A stretch of 5,151 bases of DNA from JAYEJW01 sp034716535 (lineage in GTDB: Bacteria; Pseudomonadota; Gammaproteobacteria; Chromatiales; Chromatiaceae): assembly GCA_034716535.1 (NCBI GenBank), contig JAYEJW010000632.1:1-5151 (forward strand), written 5' to 3'. The translations under genes were made by a program, and so were the position numbers. Shown here one piece after another: positions 1 through 5,151 of this stretch. Below the pieces are notes generated by a model. The model saw nothing but the letters and a program-made list of their open reading frames with translations. It ran no database searches and was not told the DNA's origin. The stretch's first letter is position 1. Every line of letters begins with the position of its first letter.

Positions 1-285
1 GGGACATATCAATGACTCCTCCAGATAACGGCCGATGACCACCGCCTCTTCGTCGTCGATCACTTCATCGGCCCCATGCAACTGCCGCATGGTGTCGACG
101 ATGGCCGGGCGTAGCTCGGCGGCGAATTCGCACACCCGCGTGGTGCGCAGCTCGTGGCAGCTAGAGCAGCGCGCGCGGAACAACTCTTCCGGCGTGCGGG
201 GCAACGTCACCCACCAGTGGCCGGTCCACAGGACCGCGAACGAGCCACCCAAGGCGAGGGCGATAGCGGTCAGACGGCGATGCAA
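1..285 (-). CDS. Small membrane-anchored monohaem cytochrome c (3' end outside window; start uncertain)
   Basis: The frame is open from a stop at 346-348 to the window edge. Read from a TTG at 285 it gives 95 residues: a basic start (L/M-HRRL), one hydrophobic segment (about 6-26, LTAIALALGGSFAVLW...WWV), then PEELFRARCSSCHEL with the haem site C40-S-S-C-H44. After it come possible axial ligand M66 and a helix ending GRYLEESL, the layout of short class I-type cytochromes such as sulfite dehydrogenase cytochrome subunits. The segment has no obvious signal peptidase site, so it likely anchors the haem domain to the periplasmic face. It could pass electrons to or from the molybdoenzyme. No ATG lies in frame; the TTG has only a poor GGGA two bases before it. 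An ATG at 323 with AGG upstream is in another frame. Few residues are probably missing at the C-terminus. Haem protein confident; start weak. Confidence 0.78.
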   Translation of the reverse strand, partial: MHRRLTAIALALGGSFAVLWTGHWWVTLPRTPEELFRARCSSCHELRTTRVCEFAAELRPAIVDTMRQLHGADEVIDDEEAVVIGRYLEESLICP

Positions 286-323
286 GGTCCCGACAGGGAT
301 ACGTACGATCCGCGATTGGTCAT
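270..323 (-). other. Possible 17-residue leader ORF overlapping the cytochrome start
   Basis: An ATG at 323, with AGG five bases and GAGG eleven bases upstream, opens a 17-codon frame that stops at 270-272, inside the first codons of the cytochrome frame. It could be a coupling leader, the true cytochrome start followed by a frameshift, or chance. I see no conserved feature in the peptide. Confidence 0.25.
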
Positions 324-361
324 GAATACCTATGCCTCGACGTTTTCACTGACGGAGAGGA

Positions 362-1531
362 TCAACCCCCCAGCATCGCCACCCACTCCTCGTCCAATTC
401 CTGCTCGTTGGTACAGACGGGACAAGTGGTCGCCTCGGCCGTGTCCGGGAGGAAGGGGTGACCGCACTGGCTGCAGCTCTGCAGGCTGCGCATCATCAGG
501 ACGGCGCGGGATACCGCCACCTCCCTGCGGTCGCGCGCCAGCCGGGTCTGGACCGCGTCCGCCGGGCACAGGGTCTCGCACAGTCCGCAGTCGGTGCACA
601 GGACAGGCTCGAAGGAGATGCCCCGGTAGCTCGCGTCCTCCCCGGCTTCCAGGGCACCCGTGGGACAGCGCCGCCCACAGGACAGGCACGCGGTGCAGTG
701 CTCCGCCAGGGTGCGCAGACGCCATGGAAGGGGCCTTCCCTCCTCCCAGGGGACTTGGTCGATTTGCTGCGCCAACAATGCCTGATAGGGGTGGGGCCTG
801 CGAATCTCCTCCGGATCGCCTTGAAAGAAGGGCAGGTCGGGCACGGCCTCGTCCTCCTCGACCGGAACCAGCCACTGGACAGCGCTTGTCACCGCCCGGG
901 CTCCGGCGAAGCGCAGGAACGACCTCCGGCTGAGGTGTGGCTGATCCTCCCGTTGCCTGGGAACCACCGGCACATCGGTACCGCCGGTGGCGGGACGCAG
1001 CTCCGGCGCCGAGTCCCCGAGCCAGCGTTTCACCCGCAGACGAGACCTCGCCACCTGGCGCAGGGCACCGCCCTGGCGGCAACCTCGGCAGCGGTCCAGA
1101 CCATGCAGGTACATGACCTCCACACCAGCGCCGCGCGCGGCGGCGAGTAGGCGTTCATCCAAGACCTTGAAACAGGGGATGACCACGCCGCCGCCGCTGT
1201 CCTTGCTCTCGGTGCAGTGCAGATGGACCTCGACCCTAACGCCAAGGGCCTTGAGAAACCGTCCCGGCGAGAACCCGGTCAGCCGAAAGGCACCCGCCGG
1301 GCAGGCGGGTACACACCCACCGCAGCCAGTGCATTTTTCGTGGTCCACCTCCAGGGCATCCGCCGACAGGCCTAGTGCCCCTGAATGGCAGGCCTGGGCG
1401 CAGCGGTCGCAGTGCTCCATGCGCCCGCGCAGGTTGAGACACAGGGGCTCGTCCTCCAGCAATTCCCGACCCTCGAGCAGATCGACGGCCTCGGCTAGGC
1501 TCCCGCTGCTGGAAAAACTCTTGTCTTCCAT
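362..1531 (-). CDS. Multi-cluster 4Fe-4S ferredoxin-like protein with NapF-like second half and C-terminal zinc-ribbon-like motif
   Basis: This 389-residue protein holds up to four [4Fe-4S] sites. The first half has C41-x2-C44-x3-C48 (a displaced first ligand, possibly C31) and canonical C67-x2-C70-x2-C73-x3-CP. A middle segment carries C106, C120, C148 and C151 around IPCFKVLDERLLAAARGAGVEV, a second possible metal or redox site. At 201-208 comes SRRSFLRF, then a mildly hydrophobic stretch to about 224; this resembles both a Tat motif and the SRR start of cytoplasmic NapF. The second half has two canonical sites (C279-C289, C312-C322) and ends with C353-x2-C356...C370-x2-C373, a zinc-ribbon or rubredoxin-like pair. 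There is no N-terminal signal peptide, so I infer a cytoplasmic electron carrier or assembly factor for the molybdoenzyme. Start: ATG with GGAGG ten bases upstream, two bases after the previous stop. Longer upstream readings overlap the previous gene and show no homology. Function in detail is unknown. Confidence 0.85.
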   Translation of the reverse strand: MEDKSFSSSGSLAEAVDLLEGRELLEDEPLCLNLRGRMEHCDRCAQACHSGALGLSADALEVDHEKCTGCGGCVPACPAGAFRLTGFSPGRFLKALGVRVEVHLHCTESKDSGGGVVIPCFKVLDERLLAAARGAGVEVMYLHGLDRCRGCRQGGALRQVARSRLRVKRWLGDSAPELRPATGGTDVPVVPRQREDQPHLSRRSFLRFAGARAVTSAVQWLVPVEEDEAVPDLPFFQGDPEEIRRPHPYQALLAQQIDQVPWEEGRPLPWRLRTLAEHCTACLSCGRRCPTGALEAGEDASYRGISFEPVLCTDCGLCETLCPADAVQTRLARDRREVAVSRAVLMMRSLQSCSQCGHPFLPDTAEATTCPVCTNEQELDEEWVAMLGG

Positions 1532-1533
1532 CG

Positions 1534-1965
1534 CTATCCGGCCTCCGCCAGTCGCGGCGCCCGCGCAGGCTCCTTCCGTTCCAGGTGGCGGCCGAGCCAG
1601 TGAGTGAGGGCCACGGCGCCCACCATGTTGCTCGCCAGCGGCACGTTGTTCAGGTCGCAGGCCCTGTAGAACGGCGTGATATCGGGCTCGTCCAGGCGCG
1701 CCGTCTCCGGGTCGCGGATGAAGTAGACGGCACGGATGGTATTGGTGCAGATGAGCCCGCACAGCTGGATCTCTCCGCCCTTTCGGCCGGAGAACAGGGA
1801 GGTGACCTCCAGCCCGAGCTCCTGCTCGATGACCGCGCCGGTCTCGGTGGTGGCCAGCAACCGGTAGTCCTCGAACACGGCCATGCGCTTACTCATCAGC
1901 TTGACGAGATCCGGCAGCTTGCGCTCATGGGCGATGAGGATCAGAGTCTTGCCGGCGCCGGACAT
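1534..1965 (-). CDS. Methylglyoxal-synthase-fold protein with altered active site
   Basis: The 143-residue protein has the size of MgsA (137-152 residues), which converts dihydroxyacetone phosphate to methylglyoxal and phosphate. From recalled E. coli MgsA, residues 18-101 align without gaps at an offset of 6. ILIAHE matches ALVAHD; LATTETG matches YATGTTG; LFSGRKGGEIQLCGLI matches MLSGPMGGDQQVGALI; RDPETARLDEPDI matches WDPLNAVPHDPDV; NNVPLASNM matches WNIPVATNV. Thr39, Thr42, Ser59, Asp85 and Asp95 keep phosphate-site or acidic residues. However, the catalytic base Asp71 is Glu65, His98 is Asp92, Asp20 is Glu14 and Lys23 is Leu17. It is therefore a clear homologue but perhaps not a methylglyoxal synthase; it may bind a different phosphorylated ligand. 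Cytoplasmic, no signal peptide. Its ATG shares one base with the glycosyltransferase stop (TGATG) and follows GGAGGT by eight bases. It stops two bases before the ferredoxin gene. Confidence 0.82.
   Translation of the reverse strand: MSGAGKTLILIAHERKLPDLVKLMSKRMAVFEDYRLLATTETGAVIEQELGLEVTSLFSGRKGGEIQLCGLICTNTIRAVYFIRDPETARLDEPDITPFYRACDLNNVPLASNMVGAVALTHWLGRHLERKEPARAPRLAEAG
1542..1546 (-). promoter_or_regulatory. Shine-Dalgarno sequence of the ferredoxin-like gene
   Basis: GGAGG lies inside the last codons of the methylglyoxal-synthase-like gene, ten bases before the ATG at 1531. The spacing is slightly long but usable. Confidence 0.6.
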
Positions 1966-3113
1966 CAGAGACCACCTCCGACGAGGCCGCCGGCCAGACC
2001 GACGGCGAGGGATACCCGCGCCCGCCCCTCCAGCGTCTCCCGATACATGAGCCGGTGGCCCTCGGCCAGGCGCCGGATAGCCGCCCGGACCGGCTGCCGC
2101 TGCGCAAACCCGTCGCGCAGGGATTCCATCGCCTTGGGATCGACGGCCAGACCGTGCAGCAGGCCAGCCAGCAACTCCGGACGGTCGTGGGGATAGGTCA
2201 ACCCGTGCTGCCCGTCCCTGAATCCCGCCCCCTGCACCCGGTCCGAGCGCAGCACCGGGACGCTGAAGGCGGCGGCCAGGTCCGTCAACGGGCTCTTGCA
2301 CTGTTTGCGGTAGGGCATGACCAGCAGATCGCCGCGGGAGAACAGATGAGCCACCTCCGGCGGCCGCAGATAGCGGTCGAGCACCGTGATCCTCAGCCTG
2401 GTCTTGGCGCGGTCGAGCAGATCCCCTTCGATGCCCGTCAGCACACCTTCGCCCGCGACCACCAGGTGGAGGTTATCGGGCCATTCCCGCCCCGCCACGA
2501 CCTTCAGGAATCCGTCCAACCCCTTGCGCGCGCAGCCATGCCCAAAAAAGAGCGCCTGGACCTCACCAGGACGGCGGTCCGGGAGACCGGGGCAAGTTGC
2601 GGAAGGAAACTCCGGCAGCGCAAGGGGGTTCGGGCTGCCGGGAAGATAGGCCAGACGCTCTTGCGGGGTGTCGAGGAGCTCTTCCAGGGCCCACCCAAGG
2701 TGCCGGTCCCGCGCGACCACCCGGTCGACACGTCGGTAGAGCGCCCGAAAAGGCGGAACGCTGACCCATCGACGCTCATGGGGGAGGATGTTGTGGGGCG
2801 TATACACGACGGCGATGCCGCGCGCCTGTGCCCAGCGGACGAAGACCAGGGCCACCAAGGGCCGGTCGATCCATTGCAGGTGCACCAGATCCGGCTGGTA
2901 CTCCTTGACCTGCCGGCGCAGACACCACCAACCCGGGAGTCCGTCGGCGAGGCAGGCCCGCTTCTGGAATGGAACCCGCCAGTCCGCCAGCTCGTCCCTC
3001 GCGCCTGTCACCAGCCGTACATGGTCCCCGGCGTCGTGCAGACCCATGGCCAAGGCGTGGCTGTACTGGCTCAGAAAACCGCGGCCGGAACCTTCCACCA
3101 GAAGGATGCGCAT
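1965..3113 (-). CDS. GT4-like (GT-B fold) glycosyltransferase
   Basis: The 382-residue protein has the two-domain layout and length of GT-B glycosyltransferases. The N-terminal domain begins MRILLVEGSGRGFLSQYSHAL with a Gly-rich first loop and contains PDLVHLQW (74-81) and YTPHNILPHE (104-113), as in family 4 enzymes. The nucleotide-sugar domain shows LFFGHGCARKGLDGFL (188-203), LVVAGEG (217-223) and LLVMPYRKQCKSPLTDLAAAFSVPVL (263-288). That last block normally carries the E-x7-E motif or an SG pair; here neither acidic residue is present, only Ser274-Pro. Activity or donor specificity may differ. No signal peptide is seen, and the last dozen residues are Gly/Leu-rich. Start: ATG with AAGGAG seven bases upstream; the TGA of the chaperone gene overlaps this site. 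It ends by overlapping the next gene by one base. A sugar transferase between a molybdoenzyme chaperone and a ferredoxin is unusual; acceptor unknown. Confidence 0.85.
   Translation of the reverse strand: MRILLVEGSGRGFLSQYSHALAMGLHDAGDHVRLVTGARDELADWRVPFQKRACLADGLPGWWCLRRQVKEYQPDLVHLQWIDRPLVALVFVRWAQARGIAVVYTPHNILPHERRWVSVPPFRALYRRVDRVVARDRHLGWALEELLDTPQERLAYLPGSPNPLALPEFPSATCPGLPDRRPGEVQALFFGHGCARKGLDGFLKVVAGREWPDNLHLVVAGEGVLTGIEGDLLDRAKTRLRITVLDRYLRPPEVAHLFSRGDLLVMPYRKQCKSPLTDLAAAFSVPVLRSDRVQGAGFRDGQHGLTYPHDRPELLAGLLHGLAVDPKAMESLRDGFAQRQPVRAAIRRLAEGHRLMYRETLEGRARVSLAVGLAGGLVGGGL
1974..1979 (-). promoter_or_regulatory. Shine-Dalgarno sequence of the methylglyoxal-synthase-like gene, inside the glycosyltransferase gene
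   Basis: GGAGGT lies eight bases before the ATG at 1965 and falls within the last codons of the glycosyltransferase. With the TGATG stop/start overlap it chooses this start over longer upstream readings of the same frame, which lack homology. Confidence 0.7.
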
Positions 3114-3120
3114 GACCTTA

Positions 3121-3126
3121 CTCCTT
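3121..3126 (-). promoter_or_regulatory. Shine-Dalgarno sequence of the glycosyltransferase gene, overlapping the chaperone stop
   Basis: The minus strand reads TGAAGGAG, where TGA stops the chaperone and AAGGAG sits seven bases before the glycosyltransferase ATG. Ribosomes finishing the chaperone end on this site, which suggests coupled translation. Confidence 0.7.
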
Positions 3127-3875
3127 CAGATCCCGGACGCCTTGCGGAAGTCCGCGTCGTAGTCGAGCTTTTTCGGCTCACGTTGGTTGAGCGCCACCAG
3201 CTCCTTGAGGCGTCGCCGGTCGGCGACCTCCGAGAGCTGCTGCCACAGCAACTGCTCGGTGAACTGCAGCACCTGCCGGTAGAAGGGCAGCAATGCCGCC
3301 TTGGAGGCGCGCCGGCACCAACCCGGAGCCCAGGGGCCCAGCTGATCCAGCAGAAACGTCCGGCGACGCTCCGCCCACGCATCGGCGGAGCCCGCGTCCC
3401 CTTGCTCCAGGGCCTGGGACTCTTTGGCGGCCAGCTCGCCCAGAAAGCACAGCATGGTACCGATATGGTCGGGAAACTCCCCGGTGAGCTTGCGACGGTA
3501 GTCCCAGCCGGCCTCGCTGTATGCCGCCATCACCTGATCGCAGGGCTCCCGGTACATGCAGCCGGTCTCGAACACCGACGCGTAGGGGCTGACACCGCCC
3601 GGCGCCACGAACAGCCCGGTGAATTCCTCGGCCAATTGCTCCAGCAGCTCGTCTTCCGGCCCCTCAAGAAAGGCGCGGTCCATGGTCCATCCCATCTCCA
3701 GGAGCGATTGTCCTATTGCGCCGCGGAGCGCACGCAACAGGTCCCGGTCGATCTCCTCTTCCAGACAGCGTCCGAGGAACCGGAACAGACCGGCGACGGC
3801 GACCGCTTCGCCGGCGCGGACATCCAATCCGGGCGCCGCGAGCCCTGGGTCAGGAATCTGCTCTTGCATCTGCAT
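3126..3875 (-). CDS. TorD/DmsD-family molybdoenzyme maturation chaperone
   Basis: This 249-residue, mostly helical, cytoplasmic protein has the marks of the TorD/DmsD/NarJ family. Residues 84-105 read EFTGLFVAPGGVSPYASVFETG, matching the family's F-x2-LF-x-GP-x-PPYESV(Y/F) signature in relaxed form (Pro97-Tyr98 kept). Residues 136-149 (DHIG...FLGELA) match the second conserved helix. Members bind the Tat signal peptide of their molybdoenzyme and hold the apoprotein until cofactor is inserted. The client is most likely the molybdoenzyme encoded just upstream, 71 bp away. An in-frame GTG at 3920 would add 15 Arg/Pro-rich residues, but the ATG at 3875 has GGGAGGA eight bases before it and is preferred. 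A second ATG lies two codons later. The stop codon overlaps the ribosome-binding site of the next gene. Family assignment is confident; the subgroup is not determined. Confidence 0.9.
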   Translation of the reverse strand: MQMQEQIPDPGLAAPGLDVRAGEAVAVAGLFRFLGRCLEEEIDRDLLRALRGAIGQSLLEMGWTMDRAFLEGPEDELLEQLAEEFTGLFVAPGGVSPYASVFETGCMYREPCDQVMAAYSEAGWDYRRKLTGEFPDHIGTMLCFLGELAAKESQALEQGDAGSADAWAERRRTFLLDQLGPWAPGWCRRASKAALLPFYRQVLQFTEQLLWQQLSEVADRRRLKELVALNQREPKKLDYDADFRKASGI

Positions 3876-3883
3876 CTCTTTGG

Positions 3884-3890
3884 TCCTCCC
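3884..3890 (-). promoter_or_regulatory. Shine-Dalgarno sequence fixing the chaperone start
   Basis: On the minus strand this reads GGGAGGA and ends eight bases before the ATG at 3875. The alternative GTG at 3920 has no comparable purine run, so this site decides the start. Confidence 0.75.
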
Positions 3891-3893
3891 AAG

Positions 3894-3908
3894 CGGCGGC
3901 GCCCGCCG
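3894..3908 (-). other. GC-only hairpin in the molybdoenzyme-chaperone gap
   Basis: The sequence CGGCGG-CGC-CCGCCG forms a perfect 6-bp GC stem with a 3-base loop, three bases before the chaperone's Shine-Dalgarno sequence. No T-run follows, so it is not a standard intrinsic terminator. It could mark an RNA processing or stability point that lowers expression of the downstream genes. In DNA this GC-rich a short stem can also arise by chance. Confidence 0.35.
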
Positions 3909-3946
3909 TCGCCACCGCACTGCCGATAGTCATACCCTCGATCGGA

Positions 3947-5151
3947 TCAACCCTGTCCATGGCCATGCAGCGCAGGCTCAGGCAGGTCGTTCCAGTCGAT
4001 GTCCACCTCCTTGTGATTCTCCCGGTGCAGATCGCCGTTGTAGGCGTAGCGGATGGTGTGCTCGTAGTCTTTCATGTGCTGCTCCATGTCTACCTCGACA
4101 TCGCCGTACTTGTCCCCCGACTCCGCCTTCGCGACCGTGACGAGGGTGTCGAACCAGCCCTGGGATCCACCGATGGGATCGACCGCCAGGCGGATGATGG
4201 GGTTGGGGTGGACACCCCGGTCGTCCCACCAGACGTTGTTGGCGATATCCGGGTCGCCGCCCTGGGCCCATTCCGCCGCTGCCTCCCGGTGCTTGAGCTG
4301 CGCCAGGCGCCCGTAAGCGGGGTGGCCGCAAGCGGTGGAGATGGCGACCACGTCCGGACGAATGCCCTCGGTGACGTGGGCTCGGGTTACGATGTGGCCC
4401 ACCTTGGAGGTGACACGGATCAGGTCCCCGTCCGCGATACCGCGGGTCTTGGCAGTCTCCGGATTAATCCAGGCCGGATTCTTGTGGTAGAGCTCCGCCA
4501 GGTACTTGGTGCCAGCGGTACGACTCTGGGTGTGCACGTTCACCTTGAAGGTGGTCAGCACCAACTCGTCGTCGCTCTTGTCCCGCGAGGACAAGCGCTT
4601 GTACGTGGGCAGCGGGTTGAACCCGTACTTCCTGAAGCTCTCCTTGTAGAGCTCGATGCGCCGGGAGGGCGTGCCGAAACCCACATAGTTCCTGCCGCCG
4701 ATCTGCACGCCGATTGCGTGGCCTTCCTTGCCGATGGTGCCGTCCTCGTCGATCTCCGCCCCCATCATGTCCGAGGCCGACAACTCCTTCTCGTGCAGGC
4801 CGTACTCCGGCTCCACCTCGTTTCCGTTGCCGTCGACGATCTTGGCGGTGTCCTTGTCCACCTTGCCATAGATGGGCCAGACGCCCTTCTGCTTGAGGAA
4901 GTCGTAGCCCCCATCCTCCTTCAGGCCGGGGATATCGTCGAAGTGGGCCCGCATCCAGTCCTCAACCGTGTCGAAGGCGAAGTAGTTCTTGATGCCCAGC
5001 GACCCGTCCGGGTCCACCTTGTGGATGATGTCGATGAGGGACTGGCGGAATTCCTGGGTCCCGCCCAGGGGCTTGACCACAGGCTGACGGATCGACAGGC
5101 AGGGATAGAGCCCGCTCGGCATGGACTCCGGATCGTGCCGCTCCAGGTAGG
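3947..5151 (-). CDS. Molybdopterin oxidoreductase catalytic subunit, DMSO-reductase superfamily (C-terminal part; 5' end outside window)
   Basis: About 400 residues of the C-terminal part are visible. The frame stays open upstream of the Met codon at 5122 to the window edge, so that Met is internal and the start is missing. Just after the edge comes YLER..., then LSIRQPVVKPLG, a stretch typical of the family before the last domain. Near visible residues 158-180 lies FGTPSRRIELYKESF...PLPTY, and from about 198 a molydopterin-dinucleotide-binding C-terminal domain: KVNVHTQSRT, WINPETAKTRGIADGD, VTEGIRPDVV, GHPAYGRLA and DPIGGSQGW. These resemble the polysulfide/thiosulfate reductase and SoeA-like sulfite dehydrogenase branch more than nitrate or formate enzymes. 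Arsenite or other oxyanion enzymes are not excluded, because the N-terminal Fe-S site and Mo ligand lie outside. The family usually carries two-electron oxyanion or sulfur chemistry at Mo-bisPGD. A TorD-type chaperone follows. No NrfD-type membrane subunit is seen downstream. Family call is secure, substrate unknown. Confidence 0.92.
   Translation of the reverse strand, partial: YLERHDPESMPSGLYPCLSIRQPVVKPLGGTQEFRQSLIDIIHKVDPDGSLGIKNYFAFDTVEDWMRAHFDDIPGLKEDGGYDFLKQKGVWPIYGKVDKDTAKIVDGNGNEVEPEYGLHEKELSASDMMGAEIDEDGTIGKEGHAIGVQIGGRNYVGFGTPSRRIELYKESFRKYGFNPLPTYKRLSSRDKSDDELVLTTFKVNVHTQSRTAGTKYLAELYHKNPAWINPETAKTRGIADGDLIRVTSKVGHIVTRAHVTEGIRPDVVAISTACGHPAYGRLAQLKHREAAAEWAQGGDPDIANNVWWDDRGVHPNPIIRLAVDPIGGSQGWFDTLVTVAKAESGDKYGDVEVDMEQHMKDYEHTIRYAYNGDLHRENHKEVDIDWNDLPEPALHGHGQG

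Noticed and set aside
908..931. Twin-arginine export signal within the ferredoxin-like protein
   Set aside because: SRRSFLRF is about 200 residues from the start, and the following stretch is only weakly hydrophobic with charged residues. NapF, a cytoplasmic protein, starts with a similar motif. Kept only as a finding to test.
154..933. Plus-strand frame of 259 codons
   Set aside because: It is low-complexity, Arg/Pro/Gly-rich and antisense to the ferredoxin-like gene and cytochrome.
330..1082. Minus-strand frame of 250 codons in another phase of the ferredoxin-like gene
   Set aside because: Gly/Arg/Pro-rich shadow; the overlapping frame carries the Fe-S motifs.
3894..3908. Intrinsic transcription terminator after the molybdoenzyme gene
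   Set aside because: The stem is short and no T-run follows; the next gene's ribosome site comes directly after it.
3876..3920. Longer chaperone start at a GTG
   Set aside because: The added residues are Arg/Pro-rich, unlike the family, and the ATG at 3875 has a strong ribosome site.
2055..3929. Very long plus-strand open frame (624 codons)
   Set aside because: It lies antisense to the chaperone and glycosyltransferase genes, which have clear family motifs and ribosome sites. Its product is rich in Gln, Arg and Pro and shows no recognisable domain. Long antisense frames are common in GC-rich DNA.

Overview
The window is a single block of bacterial, protein-coding, high-GC DNA (about two-thirds G+C by eye). 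Every gene I can support lies on the minus strand, so transcription runs from position 5151 towards position 1. Protein composition (many Asp/Glu), GC content and gene families point to a proteobacterium with anaerobic or sulfur/metalloid respiratory metabolism, perhaps a halophilic or alkaliphilic gammaproteobacterium of the Ectothiorhodospiraceae type. That lineage guess is inference only.

In order of transcription the window holds: (1) the C-terminal ~400 residues of a molybdopterin oxidoreductase of the DMSO-reductase superfamily (5151-3947, 5' end outside the window); (2) a TorD/DmsD-type maturation chaperone (3875-3126); (3) a GT4-like glycosyltransferase (3113-1965); (4) a divergent methylglyoxal-synthase-fold protein with altered catalytic residues (1965-1534); (5) a large multi-cluster ferredoxin-like protein with a C-terminal zinc-ribbon-like Cys pair motif (1531-362); (6) the N-terminal part of a small membrane-anchored c-type cytochrome with one CSSCH haem site (about 285-1, 3' end outside).

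Genes 2 to 5 are packed with gaps of 12 bp, a 1-bp overlap and 2 bp, each with a good Shine-Dalgarno sequence, so they are almost certainly cotranscribed. A 71-bp gap with a GC-rich hairpin but no T-run separates the molybdoenzyme from its chaperone. About 76 bp separate the ferredoxin from the cytochrome, whose start codon is unclear.

A molybdoenzyme, its chaperone, a polyferredoxin and a cytochrome c make an understandable electron-transfer set: substrate oxidation or reduction at the Mo centre, with electrons moving through Fe-S and haem carriers. The glycosyltransferase and the methylglyoxal-synthase-like protein do not fit that scheme, and they sit in the most tightly coupled part of the operon. 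They are the main reason to regard this as a possibly undescribed accessory module. I see no mobile element, RNA gene, CRISPR array or strong terminator, and no gene-free stretch over 300 bases.
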